Assembly: GCF_024347615.1 (NCBI RefSeq)
Contig: NZ_AP025509.1
Location: 1,302,001 to 1,366,000, forward strand
Origin: Vibrio splendidus
GTDB taxonomy: Bacteria > Pseudomonadota > Gammaproteobacteria > Enterobacterales > Vibrionaceae
Length of the DNA stretch: 64,000 nt
Direction of reading: 5' to 3'
In this document: piece by piece, positions 43,931 through 52,554 of the stretch
How positions within the stretch are numbered: the stretch's first letter is position 1
Layout of the letters: the number at the start of each line of letters is the position of its first letter
Translations under genes and position numbers: made by a program
The notes under the pieces: model-generated
Told to the model about the DNA's origin: nothing
The model's input: the letters and a program-made list of their open reading frames with translations, nothing else
Database searches by the model: none

Positions 43931-44914
43931 TTAGTACACCTCACACCAATCTGATTTCATGTCGATCAGTGTCCAATCCTCTCTGGAATTCGCCTCATCT
44001 AGCGCTTTATCAAGCTTGCCAACATGGGACTCACGATCGTACTTCCACTCTCGCTCAGCATCAGTGTGATGAACAATCATAGCCATTGAGTTGGGTTGGC
44101 TCGTTGCCCACTGCATCATCGCTTGATCACCGTCTGAGTTGCCTACTGCTAAAATAGGCTTCTTACCGATAATATGCTGAATATTGGTGACCTTTCCGGC
44201 TTTGTCATCGATGGCCAAAATGGACGAATCCTTGGTAACCGTCGGCTTGCCATCGTTGTAGCTGTAGTTGTATTTAAGCGCGCTGCCGATGATCTGTTCT
44301 GTAGGAATGTTGTAAGCTTGCGGAGCCCACGCTCTCATGAAATCAACACCTCCACCCGACACAATGTAAGTATTAAAGTCATGCTCTTGCAGGTAAGTCA
44401 GCATCTCTTTCATTGGCTGATAAGTAAGGTCTGTGTAGGCTTTATTGAAGCGTTTATCTTTTGCTACCGCCAACCATTGCTCAACGTCTTGCTGGTATTG
44501 TTCTACTGTCATACCAGAATGTGTCGCCATGATGATTTTCAATAACCCTTCTTCGCCACTGCCCAGAACACTTTCAATATCATCTTCAAGTACAAACTTA
44601 AACGGTGCTTCTGTTTTCCATTCAGGGTGTTCAGGCGCCATCTCTTTTACACGATCTAGTGCAAAGGCTAGTTGGAAGTAGTAAGGTTTTTCTGACCAAA
44701 GCGTACCGTCGTTATCGAATACGGCGATACGATCTTCAATTGCCACGAACGTATCGGATTCAGCTTTGGTGGCTTGGCCCACAAAGTCGACGATAGCGGA
44801 TTTGCTCTCGCTGTCCTTCCAAGAAGGCAGCAAGTTAGGATCACAATCTTTAGCAAAAGATGAGAAAGAGAGGCTGGATAAGATCGCGACGGATAAAAGA
44901 GTTATTTTCTTCAT
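43931..44914 (-). CDS. Exported HAD-superfamily phosphatase-like protein
   Basis: 327-aa protein with a signal peptide (MKKITLLSVAILSSLSFSSFA), so periplasmic. HAD motifs: IAVFDNDGTLW (motif I, DxDGT), YIVSGGGVDFMR (motif II), and AVGNSDGDQAMM (motif IV, GNSDGD). The cap region is helical. Similar proteins are often found near DUF1254 genes, as here, but the substrate is unknown. The start at 44914 opens the signal peptide; the ATG at 44926 adds MVVA only. Confidence 0.83.
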   Translation of the reverse strand: MKKITLLSVAILSSLSFSSFAKDCDPNLLPSWKDSESKSAIVDFVGQATKAESDTFVAIEDRIAVFDNDGTLWSEKPYYFQLAFALDRVKEMAPEHPEWKTEAPFKFVLEDDIESVLGSGEEGLLKIIMATHSGMTVEQYQQDVEQWLAVAKDKRFNKAYTDLTYQPMKEMLTYLQEHDFNTYIVSGGGVDFMRAWAPQAYNIPTEQIIGSALKYNYSYNDGKPTVTKDSSILAIDDKAGKVTNIQHIIGKKPILAVGNSDGDQAMMQWATSQPNSMAMIVHHTDAEREWKYDRESHVGKLDKALDEANSREDWTLIDMKSDWCEVY

Positions 44915-45100
44915 AGCAACTACCATGTTGTTGAATTAATTGTAGGGTTTAATTCAATTCATCCTAGTTGGTCTACTCTGATTTTCCACTTATGGACACT
45001 ATAACCAATACTCATGTTGGTATTAGATTAGTACCACAGCTAAGCTGGCTGAGGGTGCTCTACGATGTATTTATCGAGAATTTAAAAAGAGACAAACAAA

Positions 45101-45134
45101 AAAGCAGAACTTCAATTCCTCAAAGTTCTGCTTT
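45101..45134 (-). terminator. Terminator of the OYE-family gene
   Basis: AAAGCAGAACTT (45101-45112) / AAGTTCTGCTTT (45123-45134) with a T tract on the minus strand. Confidence 0.88.
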
Positions 45135-45150
45135 AACAATCCATGACTGC

Positions 45151-46395
45151 TTACGCTCTGCGCTTTTTGAAAGCGTGCCAGCCGGCGCTGAGAATTGTTT
45201 TTACCACCACACCTAATGCGCTTAGTTTGGGGTCGGCATTCTTGCCAGAGGCAATGCGCCACATCTGATGTTCATACCAAACCAGCCCGACCATCGCCAT
45301 CTTGTCTAATGCAGGTTTTCCTGTGGTTGGCACCGTTAGCGGCATGCCGTGGCTAGGGTTTTCAATTAACTTGTTAGGGAAATCAGGATCAACCGCCATT
45401 GTTCGCGCAATGCCAATAAAATCGGTCGCCGAGGTGTTTAATGCGTCATTCATTGCTTGCGCGGTTCGAAAACCACCCGTGACCACCAGCGGAGTGCTGA
45501 CGAGTTTTCTCGCCTTCACCATGTAATCCATAAAATACGCTTCACGTTTTACCGTGCTGGCCTTGATTGGTTCAGCTTTGCTCTTTGAACCCATCATTGA
45601 TGGACTTTCATAGGTGCCGCCAGAGATCTCAATCAGGTCGATACCGTTATCACTCAGTGTTTGCACAACCTGCATCGACTCTTCTTCAGTGAAGCCACCT
45701 TTCATGAAGTCGGCGCTGTTGAGCTTAATTCCGACAGGGAAATCTTCACCGACCTCTTTTCGAATCGCGCGATAAACCTCAAGCACGAAACGAAGTCTAT
45801 TTTCAAGTGATCCACCCCATTTGTCTTGGCGTTGATTGTGTCTAGAAGACAAAAACTGACTTACCAGATAACCATGAGCACCGTGAATCTGCACACCAGT
45901 AAAACCCGCTTGTTTTGATAGTTTTGCACTCAGCGCGAATTTATCAATGATTGCGATGATTTCCGTCTCAGTCAGAGCTCGTGGCGTATTAAAGCCTTTT
46001 TCTAATCCACGCTCTAAAGAGATAGCCGAAGGCGCAACCGGGCTATCACATAAGAATTTAGGGATTTGCTTTCCTGGGTGGTTCAATTGCATCCATATCT
46101 GCGAACCATTTTGTGTTCCAGCCTTCGCCCACTCACGAAATACGCTTAAGTCACTTTGCTCATCCAACACAACGTTTTTAGGTTCACCAAGCGCACCTCT
46201 ATCGACCATCACGTTGCCCGTCATGGATAGGCCAATTCCTCCTTGAGCCCAACGCTGGTAAAGCGTGACTAAACCTTGCTTAGGGTTATGATGTTTATCA
46301 CCTAGCTGTTCACTCATTGCCGATTTGAACAGGCGATTTTTGATCACTTGGCCATTAGGAAGAGAAAAAGGGTCGTTGAGGCAGATCGGATTCAT
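45151..46395 (-). CDS. Old-yellow-enzyme-family NADH:flavin oxidoreductase
   Basis: FMN TIM-barrel oxidoreductase of 414 aa. Features: NRLFKSAMSEQLGD at the N-terminus, QIWMQLNHPGKQ (FMN-binding Gln), FTGVQIHGAHGYLVSQFLSSRHNQRQDKWGGSLENRLRF (substrate-binding HGAH and the WGGSLENR signature), and TGGFRTAQAMNDAL plus IGIARTMAVDP in the phosphate-binding region. No C-terminal Fe-S/FAD domain as in 2,4-dienoyl-CoA reductase, so a stand-alone OYE-like enoate reductase; substrate unknown. Confidence 0.87.
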   Translation of the reverse strand: MNPICLNDPFSLPNGQVIKNRLFKSAMSEQLGDKHHNPKQGLVTLYQRWAQGGIGLSMTGNVMVDRGALGEPKNVVLDEQSDLSVFREWAKAGTQNGSQIWMQLNHPGKQIPKFLCDSPVAPSAISLERGLEKGFNTPRALTETEIIAIIDKFALSAKLSKQAGFTGVQIHGAHGYLVSQFLSSRHNQRQDKWGGSLENRLRFVLEVYRAIRKEVGEDFPVGIKLNSADFMKGGFTEEESMQVVQTLSDNGIDLIEISGGTYESPSMMGSKSKAEPIKASTVKREAYFMDYMVKARKLVSTPLVVTGGFRTAQAMNDALNTSATDFIGIARTMAVDPDFPNKLIENPSHGMPLTVPTTGKPALDKMAMVGLVWYEHQMWRIASGKNADPKLSALGVVVKTILSAGWHAFKKRRA

Positions 46396-46674
46396 GCGCG
46401 TGGTTACTTTCTTTGGTTTATATATTGAGTCCAGTATGCCCTATTTTATCCGACAGTTTTTATCATTTAGTGCCTATTTCGAAGCAAGTTTCGCTCAATA
46501 ATAAAATGCCAGCGGCATAGCAGCTGGCATTAATCGATTATAAATAGAATCTCAAAAACTGGGCTGACGCTGCTGAAATATGTCAACCAGAAAGGCTCGA
46601 ACACCCTTTACGCTCATGGTAATTGTCGTTATTGTGATTCTCTACGTCATCATCACAAGGACTGTCTGAGAGTT

Positions 46675-47397
46675 ATGAACAGCACGATTGAAACTATTCT
46701 GGGGCACCGCTCCATTCGTCAATATACAAATCAACCGATTGAAAAAGCACAACTTGATGTGATTATTCAGGCTGGTCTCGCGGCTTCATCATCGAGCTTA
46801 CTGCAGGCTGTTTCTATCGTGAGAGTGACAGACAAAGAGAAGCGCAAACTGTTAGCCGAATACGCAGGTAGCCAAACTTACGTTGAGAATGCGGCTGAGT
46901 TTTTGGTGTTCTGTATCGACTATCAACGCCACGCTCAAATTAACCCTGAAGTGAAAACCGACTTTACTGAACTGACCCTGATTGGCGCTGTCGATTCTGG
47001 CATCATGGCGCAAAACTGCATGCTGGCAGCTGAGTCTCTAGGTTTGGGTGGCGTGTATATTGGTGGGCTGCGTAACAGCGCACAACAAGTGGATGAACTG
47101 CTAGAACTGCCACAACACACCGCCGTATTGTTCGGAATGTGCTTAGGTCACCCGGCACAACAACCAGAGGTTAAGCCTCGCCTCCCTGCTCATGTGGTGA
47201 TGCACGAAAACCAATACCAACCGCTGAGCCTAGATGAAATTGCCAGCTACGATGATTCAATGCAGAGCTACTACGCAAGCCGTTCAAGAAACCAAAAGCA
47301 GAGCAGTTGGTCACAACAGATCACTCAAAAGCTGTCTGGCGAATCTCGCCCGCATATCCTGCCTTACTTGAACAGCAAGCAGCTGACCAAGCGTTAA
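46675..47397 (+). CDS. nfsA: Oxygen-insensitive NADPH nitroreductase
   Basis: FMN-dependent nitroreductase of the NfsA group, 240 aa. N-terminal HRSIRQYTNQPIE binds FMN phosphate, QAGLAASSSSLLQAVSIVRV follows, GAVDSGIMAQNCMLAAESLGLGGVYIGGLRN is the central signature and MCLGHPAQQPEVKPRLP the C-terminal block. Reduces nitroaromatics and quinones by two-electron steps. The stop codon is inside an 8-bp tandem repeat that continues for about 80 bases downstream. Confidence 0.92.
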   Translation: MNSTIETILGHRSIRQYTNQPIEKAQLDVIIQAGLAASSSSLLQAVSIVRVTDKEKRKLLAEYAGSQTYVENAAEFLVFCIDYQRHAQINPEVKTDFTELTLIGAVDSGIMAQNCMLAAESLGLGGVYIGGLRNSAQQVDELLELPQHTAVLFGMCLGHPAQQPEVKPRLPAHVVMHENQYQPLSLDEIASYDDSMQSYYASRSRNQKQSSWSQQITQKLSGESRPHILPYLNSKQLTKR

Positions 47398-47477
47398 GCC
47401 GTTAAGCCATTAAGCCATTAAGCCATTAAGCCATTAAGCCATTAAGCCATTAAGCCATTAAGCCATTAAGCCATTAA
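47393..47477. repeat. Ten 8-bp tandem units spanning the nfsA stop codon
   Basis: Two GTTAAGCC units (47393-47408) followed by eight identical ATTAAGCC units (47409-47472) and a partial ATTAA. The stop codon TAA (47395-47397) is inside the first unit. As 8 is not a multiple of 3, TAA falls in all three frames. Confidence 0.95.
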
Positions 47478-47507
47478 TAGCTTGCAACAAACCACAGTAC
47501 AAACAAG

Positions 47508-47538
47508 AATGTCAGCGTAATATACGCTGACATTTTTA
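47508..47538. terminator. Terminator between nfsA and the PLD gene
   Basis: AATGTCAGCGTA (47508-47519) / TACGCTGACATT (47523-47534), followed by TTTATTT on plus; it can serve both convergent genes. Confidence 0.85.
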
Positions 47539-47558
47539 TTTATCCGGAGGCGGCTAGC

Positions 47559-49091
47559 TTACAGATATTTCTCAATCGGTAGCAATTGCAAAAAGCCTGA
47601 CTGCATTCGTTCCCATTGACCAGTGTCAGGTTCGCTGTCCCAACGTTGGTCGCCTGAATACCAATACACATCACCGTCTTCAAGCTCTAATCGCCAGCTG
47701 TTTTCTTCGCTCATTGCTTGCTCAATGGTTTCTGCTAATGTTTCAGCAATCTCTTTATTCTCGATGATCAAAACCGATTCCGTGTTCAAGTAGGTAGAAC
47801 GCAAGTTGAAGTTAAATGAGCCGATGCTCGCGATGCTGCGGTCGAATACGACTGATTTTGCGTGCAAGCCATAGGCCGTCTCAGGTGCACATTTCGACAA
47901 GTCCTGAGTCGATGCTTCACAAAGCTTAGATTCTGGTTTTAGCTCAAACAGGTCGATACCATGCTCCAACATATCGTAACGTCTGCCCGCATAAGCGGAG
48001 TGATTGGTCACCAGATCATTAGACGCCATAGAGTTCGTTAGCGCTTTTATCTCAACGCCCTTATTGTTCAACACTTGCCACGCTTCAAGCTGACCATCAT
48101 CGAATACAAGGTAAGCCGATTCCAACAAGATCTCTTGTTTCGACTCGCTCGCTAATTTCCCTAGAAGAATCGCGGTCGCTTTTGGTTCATCAGTATTATC
48201 GGAGTCATCAGGGACGGGTTGATCGTAAACAAAACGCGCATTCACCCAAGTCATCTCACCAACCACCTCTTTCAGTAAACTATCAGCAGCCTTACGATCT
48301 AGTGGCAATTCCGGGTAATTTTGATAATGCGGAACGACAATATTATCTATCTTCGAGAGATCAGGTTGCTCGTCATCACCCAGCATATCGACAGGGTAAG
48401 ACCAACGGCTGTTCCAGTATTCAACAAAACTGGTTTGGATGGTGTTAACTACCGAGCCCATGACTAATACATCGCGGTCTCGGAAATTGATTTCATCAGA
48501 AAGGTCGAAGTATTCATCACCAATATTACGCCCACCCACCACAGACAAGGTGCCATCGACGGTAAACGACTTATTGTGCATGCGGCGATTTAAGCGAGAA
48601 AAATCACCGACAAAGCTCAGCCATTTACTGAAGCCGCGGCGTGTTGGTGTTGGGTTGAAGATACGAATCTCGACGTTCGGGTGCGCATCCAATGCCGACA
48701 GCAAACCTTCACGTTCGTTGAGGTTGATATCGTCCAGCATTACGCGCACCTTCACACCACGCTCAGCCGCGGCTAACAAACGGCTAGCGAGATAGCTGCC
48801 CGATTCGTCAGAGTTCCAGATGTAGTATTGAATGTCGATGGTGTGCTCGGCACTTTCGACCAGCGCTAATCGCTGTGCCAAAGCATCCCAACCAGACTCT
48901 TGCAGACGAACCGCAGTGGTGCCTTGCTCTAAAGCTTCAGGCTGAAATTCATTGGTTAGAACCGATAAAGAACTAGGTGCAGGAGAGGCTGGCGGTTCTG
49001 TCGGGTGGTCGATGCCTTCAGGAAGTGAAGAACACCCACCTAAAACGGCGATTAAAATTAACGTTAAGCTGATGCGTTGGAGCACAGGCAT
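47559..49091 (-). CDS. Phospholipase D-family lipoprotein (ClsC-like)
   Basis: 510-aa protein with a lipoprotein signal (LILIAVLGGCSS, lipobox LGGC) and two HKD motifs: RMHNKSFTVDGTLSVVGGRN and GLHAKSVVFDRSIASIGSFN (HxKxxxxD in both). This is the layout of YmdC/ClsC, which makes cardiolipin from phosphatidylethanolamine and phosphatidylglycerol. ClsC works with a YmdB partner; no ymdB gene is seen in this window. The lipoprotein anchor points to the periplasmic side of a membrane. Convergent with nfsA. Confidence 0.85.
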   Translation of the reverse strand: MPVLQRISLTLILIAVLGGCSSLPEGIDHPTEPPASPAPSSLSVLTNEFQPEALEQGTTAVRLQESGWDALAQRLALVESAEHTIDIQYYIWNSDESGSYLASRLLAAAERGVKVRVMLDDINLNEREGLLSALDAHPNVEIRIFNPTPTRRGFSKWLSFVGDFSRLNRRMHNKSFTVDGTLSVVGGRNIGDEYFDLSDEINFRDRDVLVMGSVVNTIQTSFVEYWNSRWSYPVDMLGDDEQPDLSKIDNIVVPHYQNYPELPLDRKAADSLLKEVVGEMTWVNARFVYDQPVPDDSDNTDEPKATAILLGKLASESKQEILLESAYLVFDDGQLEAWQVLNNKGVEIKALTNSMASNDLVTNHSAYAGRRYDMLEHGIDLFELKPESKLCEASTQDLSKCAPETAYGLHAKSVVFDRSIASIGSFNFNLRSTYLNTESVLIIENKEIAETLAETIEQAMSEENSWRLELEDGDVYWYSGDQRWDSEPDTGQWERMQSGFLQLLPIEKYL

Positions 49092-49252
49092 GTATCTGAC
49101 TTCCTTTTCACGATGGCGTCTTTAGAAACTTTCCGTAAAGCTTTTCAATGAACAAGCTATTCCGATCTATTCATTGATTATTACTGCTAAAGCCTGAAAT
49201 TTATAGGTAATTATCCAGTATAAATTTAAAGGTCGGTAAATTGGCCTACAGA

Positions 49253-49816
49253 TCACTTAAGTTGAGTGAGCGCCAAACAGTATAAACTCAGCGGCTTTTC
49301 GACCATTTCAATGGTGAGCTCTGTTCGGTCTGGGTTACAGTTCAACGCCAAAGCGTAGCCGTGTAAATAATCCACCAGCAAGTCCAACGCATTTTTGGTT
49401 TGCTCTTCCGTTAACGCTAACGGGCTCAACACCGCTTCAAAACGTTCACTAAATACCTCCATCGGCCCGAGAGATTTCATGGTCAATAAGGTTTCTAACA
49501 AGCCTCTATATTCGTTGAGCATCGACAAGTAACTCACACTGAGCCGATATAGGTTATCTTGCCAGTCTTGATTCAGCTCTGGCTGTGCCACTTCTTCAAT
49601 CAAAGAAACTGTGATTGCCTCAAGCAGATCGTTTTTGTTTTTGAAGTAATGGTATATGGCCATCGCATCGACCCCGAGTTCTGTCGCCAACCCTCGAATA
49701 CTTGGCACTTTGCCACTCTCTCGCATCATGCTTTTAGCAATGGTGAGAATTCTCTCCGCGCTGAGTTGGCTTGATCCACTCTTTGGTCGACCTCGTTTCT
49801 GATCCTTGACAGTCAT
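49253..49816 (-). CDS. TetR-family regulator
   Basis: 187-aa regulator: KRGRPKSG basic N-terminus and helix-turn-helix KVPSIRGLATELGVDAMAIYHYFKNKNDLLEAI. The C-terminal domain has no class I can name. It is divergent from the DHFR-like gene, with a 15-bp palindrome TTCTACACTGTAGAA in between, so it likely represses that gene and itself. Confidence 0.85.
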   Translation of the reverse strand: MTVKDQKRGRPKSGSSQLSAERILTIAKSMMRESGKVPSIRGLATELGVDAMAIYHYFKNKNDLLEAITVSLIEEVAQPELNQDWQDNLYRLSVSYLSMLNEYRGLLETLLTMKSLGPMEVFSERFEAVLSPLALTEEQTKNALDLLVDYLHGYALALNCNPDRTELTIEMVEKPLSLYCLALTQLK

Positions 49817-49838
49817 ACCGTCACCTCTTAAACTTTAT

Positions 49839-49853
49839 TTCTACACTGTAGAA
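49839..49853. promoter_or_regulatory. TetR operator-like palindrome
   Basis: TTCTACA-C-TGTAGAA, a perfect 15-bp odd palindrome 22 bp before the TetR start. A related half TGTAGA occurs again at about 49872. Confidence 0.7.
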
Positions 49854-49909
49854 TATTTTAATTTATTACCGTGTAGATGCCAAGTTTCTCATCGCTATCG
49901 GAGTTAAAA

Positions 49910-50443
49910 ATGTCAAATATTGTATTCATAGCAACCAGCCTTGACGGTTACATTGCAGACAAACAAGGTGGCTTAGATTGGCTGCAAGCGATTCCAAATC
50001 CAAACGGTGACGACATGGGTTACAACGCTCATACTGATCGTATCGATGCACTGGTCATGGGACGTAATACAATGGACATGGTGTTGAGCTTTGGCATTGA
50101 TTGGCCTTACAGCAAGCCAGTCTATGTACTGAGCAACACTTTAAATGAAGTACCTCAAGAACTTGAAGGTAAGGTATTTTTGATGAAGGGCGAGCTTAAA
50201 CAGATTGTCGCGGATTTGAATAACAAAGGCCTAAAGAACTTGTACATCGATGGCGGCATCACCATTCAAAACTTCATGAAAGAAGACCTGATTGATGAGC
50301 TGATCATATCGACCATTCCTGTCGTGCTTGGTGGTGGGTCCCCGTTATTTGGTGACTTAGTATCTCCGGTCAATTTTACGTTGAAAGGCGTCACGACGTA
50401 CCTTGATGAGATAGTGCAAACGAATTACTTGCGTAAGCGTTAA
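49910..50443 (+). CDS. DHFR/RibD C-terminal-like reductase
   Basis: 177-aa protein of the dihydrofolate reductase-like/RibD C-terminal family: MSNIVFIATSLDGYIADKQGGLDWL is the typical start, DALVMGRNTMDMVL the NADPH-binding block, LYIDGGITIQNFMKEDLIDELIISTIPVVLGGGSPLF the C-terminal block. Such proteins are reductases of unknown substrate, separate from FolA. The start at 49910 begins the conserved strand. Under the divergent TetR. Confidence 0.87.
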   Translation: MSNIVFIATSLDGYIADKQGGLDWLQAIPNPNGDDMGYNAHTDRIDALVMGRNTMDMVLSFGIDWPYSKPVYVLSNTLNEVPQELEGKVFLMKGELKQIVADLNNKGLKNLYIDGGITIQNFMKEDLIDELIISTIPVVLGGGSPLFGDLVSPVNFTLKGVTTYLDEIVQTNYLRKR

Positions 50444-50582
50444 AGCTGTTGTTGCTCTAAGGGCATGAAAGGATCAACACCGAAAACATTGTTCACGCGA
50501 CGTAAGCTTTACCGTCTCTACACAAGCCTCCCCTAAAGTAGTACCCTTTATCGTCTCTCATTCTTGATGGTAGCTGGATATT

Positions 50583-51080
50583 ATGAAGCTTTTGGTCGAT
50601 CGCACTGGTGAACAGTTTTTAGAAATTCTGCAAGAATCGGGAGACACACTGACGGTTCAATTCATTAGCAATGAAGGCAATCGAAAGGGTAAGCCGTTCC
50701 AAGATAACTTGAGTGGATTGTTCCTCACAGGGTGGAAGCCGCGCACCACTTCAACCGCCATCGGATTAGAACGCTTTAAGCAAGGCAAACTTGAAGATCC
50801 CAAAGTGAGTTTCGCATTGCACCAGCTCTATCCACTGGGTCGAGACGTAAAATTACCTTCCGGTGATATCGCTACAATCGCGAGTTACGCTAATACCCAT
50901 GCCGATGGCTACTATATGTTTGTGCGCCTTAACGATGAGTTAACCCGACTCAAGATTACACCCGATTGGGAGCTGCAACCTTCCGATCAAAGATTGGCTC
51001 TGCCTTATTACCCAACCCCAAGAACTAAAGAAGAGCTCGACAACATTGACAATTTTGATGCGTGGGCGGGCGGTTTCTAA
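50583..51080 (+). CDS. Conserved hypothetical protein
   Basis: 165-aa soluble protein with no signal peptide or membrane segment. It is beta-rich in pattern, with LTVQFISNEGNRKGKPFQDNLSGLFLTGWKPRTTSTAIGL and a Pro-rich LPYYPTPRTKEELDNIDNFDAWAGGF at the end. No family or catalytic motif is recognised. AGCTGGATATT precedes the ATG. Transcribed with the ABM and Crp/Fnr genes in the same direction but with a 207-bp gap. Confidence 0.7.
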   Translation: MKLLVDRTGEQFLEILQESGDTLTVQFISNEGNRKGKPFQDNLSGLFLTGWKPRTTSTAIGLERFKQGKLEDPKVSFALHQLYPLGRDVKLPSGDIATIASYANTHADGYYMFVRLNDELTRLKITPDWELQPSDQRLALPYYPTPRTKEELDNIDNFDAWAGGF

Positions 51081-51287
51081 ACACTCCTCACCTACGCCTC
51101 GTAGCACATAATACCCAAGTTATTATCAATTATTTTTTGACAATAATTCAAATGTAGCACTGTTTATCGCTTCAAATATTCCTACTATTATTTATCCATC
51201 GACACAGACTGCAGCTCAATGAACAAAGAGTGGCGCTGTAAAAACAGACAAATCACCATTTCGGTGAAAAATAATATAGGTACGAAC

Positions 51288-51578
51288 ATGACTCAACTAA
51301 CTATCGTCGCAAACATCGTCGCTAACGAAGACAAAATTGAATTGGTTAAAGCAGAGCTGCTAAAACTGATTGATATTACTCGCGCTGAAGAAGGCTGCAT
51401 CAACTACGACCTTCACCAAGACAATGAAAACCCAGCACATTTCACTTTCTACGAAAACTGGACGTCTCGTGAACTTTGGCAAACACACATGGGCAATACT
51501 CACCTTGCTGAATACATGGCAGCAACCGAAGGTAGTGTTACGTCATTTACACTTAACGAGATGACTAAGATCGCTTAA
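51288..51578 (+). CDS. ABM-domain protein (putative quinol monooxygenase)
   Basis: 96-aa dimeric ferredoxin-like protein: MTQLTIVANIVANEDKIELVKAELLKLIDITRAEEGCINYDLHQDNENPAHFTFYENWTSRELWQTHMGNTHLAEY closely follows the YgiN-type antibiotic-biosynthesis monooxygenase pattern, including EGCINYDLHQ. The start at 51288 is chosen by the family start; the frame upstream to 51219 is basic and non-conserved. Second ABM protein in this window. Confidence 0.85.
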   Translation: MTQLTIVANIVANEDKIELVKAELLKLIDITRAEEGCINYDLHQDNENPAHFTFYENWTSRELWQTHMGNTHLAEYMAATEGSVTSFTLNEMTKIA

Positions 51579-51615
51579 GTGTGAATGAAAGCTAGCTACG
51601 AGCCTCCAAATATCC

Positions 51616-51646
51616 AGCCCTACAGTCTTTACTGTGGGGCTTTTTA
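51616..51646 (+). terminator. Terminator after the ABM gene
   Basis: AGCCC-T-ACAG / CTGT-G-GGGCT (51616-51625 with 51632-51641), then TTTTT. Confidence 0.75.
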
Positions 51647-51723
51647 GTTACTTTTGTTTTACCGTTTTTCTTATACAATGGTCTCTTATCCCCTCTGAAA
51701 ATAGGCTCCGAGCTAATCACTTT

Positions 51724-52398
51724 ATGCTGATCACTGAAGATGATATTTACTATACATCACATATCCTCGACTTCTTATCTGAAAACGGAGAAGCCTTGTC
51801 CTTTCGTAAGCATACAATTAAGAAAGGCGATCCTATATTTCAACAGGGGCAAGAGATCAACGACATCATCTTCATTACTGGGGGAGCTATTTCGTTGTCT
51901 CGCAGTTCACGTTACGGTCGTCGATATCAGGTAGGAACATTCAACCACAATGGTTTTCTTGGGCTTATGGAGTTGTTTTCAGGGAAACCCTGCTTCTACT
52001 CAGTGAAAGCAGAATCTGATTGTGAAGGATTCATTATGAATGGGGCGATGTTTGCCGAGCTCATCTGTAAAACCCCTATCTTGGCAGCACATACTTTTAA
52101 ACACCTCACCTCCAAATGGTATTTATCGGTCGAGAGAATGTCGCGTAATATTCTCCATTCAATCACCTATTGTGTAATTGATGATTTGTTGCAGTTTCAC
52201 AGCCTGAATCCAGATAAAGATTACATCGTAAACAAAAGCTTAGAGTGTGAACGACTAGGCACAAACCTGCGCGTTTACAATCGAATTTTAAAGCAATTGA
52301 ATGACAGCGGCGCGATTTCCGTTACAAGAAAAAGTATTCGAATCATCAATCTAGACAAACTCGAAGCGACTCGTTTGAAAGAGTCCGAAAAGCAATAA
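51724..52398 (+). CDS. Crp/Fnr-family-like regulator (YeiL-like)
   Basis: 224-aa protein with an N-terminal cyclic-nucleotide-binding-like domain (HTIKKGDPIFQQGQEINDIIFITGGAISLSRSSRYGRRYQVGTFNHNGFLGLMELFSGKP) and a C-terminal winged helix (KSLECERLGTNLRVYNRILKQLNDSGAISVTRKSIRIIN). It lacks the cAMP-binding RxS motif of CRP and the FNR Cys cluster, so the ligand is unknown; layout resembles YeiL. The start at 51724 is preferred over 51634, whose extension runs through the terminator. It lies directly left of the insertion sequence. Confidence 0.75.
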   Translation: MLITEDDIYYTSHILDFLSENGEALSFRKHTIKKGDPIFQQGQEINDIIFITGGAISLSRSSRYGRRYQVGTFNHNGFLGLMELFSGKPCFYSVKAESDCEGFIMNGAMFAELICKTPILAAHTFKHLTSKWYLSVERMSRNILHSITYCVIDDLLQFHSLNPDKDYIVNKSLECERLGTNLRVYNRILKQLNDSGAISVTRKSIRIINLDKLEATRLKESEKQ

Positions 52399-52520
52399 CT
52401 TCATTCTAATACTTAGTAATTTATTCACTTACTCCAACGCTCCCACAAACGTAAAACGGTGACCCATAGGCCTAATGCCGATCGTTTAAGAAGACTTGAA
52501 CGATCTTGCAGTTAGCAGAT

Positions 52521-52554
52521 AATCCCCATCAACAACGTTGATGGGGATTTTTTT
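52521..52554 (+). terminator. Terminator-like hairpin abutting the transposase start
   Basis: Perfect 13-bp stem AATCCCCATCAAC / GTTGATGGGGATT (52521-52533 with 52537-52549), then a T run that ends at base 52554; the transposase ATG begins at 52555. The only Shine-Dalgarno-like GGGGA is inside the 3' arm. Confidence 0.85.

Noticed and set aside
44968..45216. 82-codon open frame on plus
   Set aside because: It overlaps the terminator and 3' end of the OYE gene on the other strand.
46505..46531. Hairpin AATGCCAGC / GCTGGCATT between the divergent OYE and nfsA genes
   Set aside because: It has terminator shape only on the minus strand, but no minus-strand gene ends there. It could end a small RNA, but no promoter was identified.
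46616..46669. 17-codon hydrophobic frame (MVIVVIVILYVIITRTV) ending just before nfsA
   Set aside because: No ribosome site; AT-rich sequence easily gives such frames. It could be a leader peptide, but nothing supports it.
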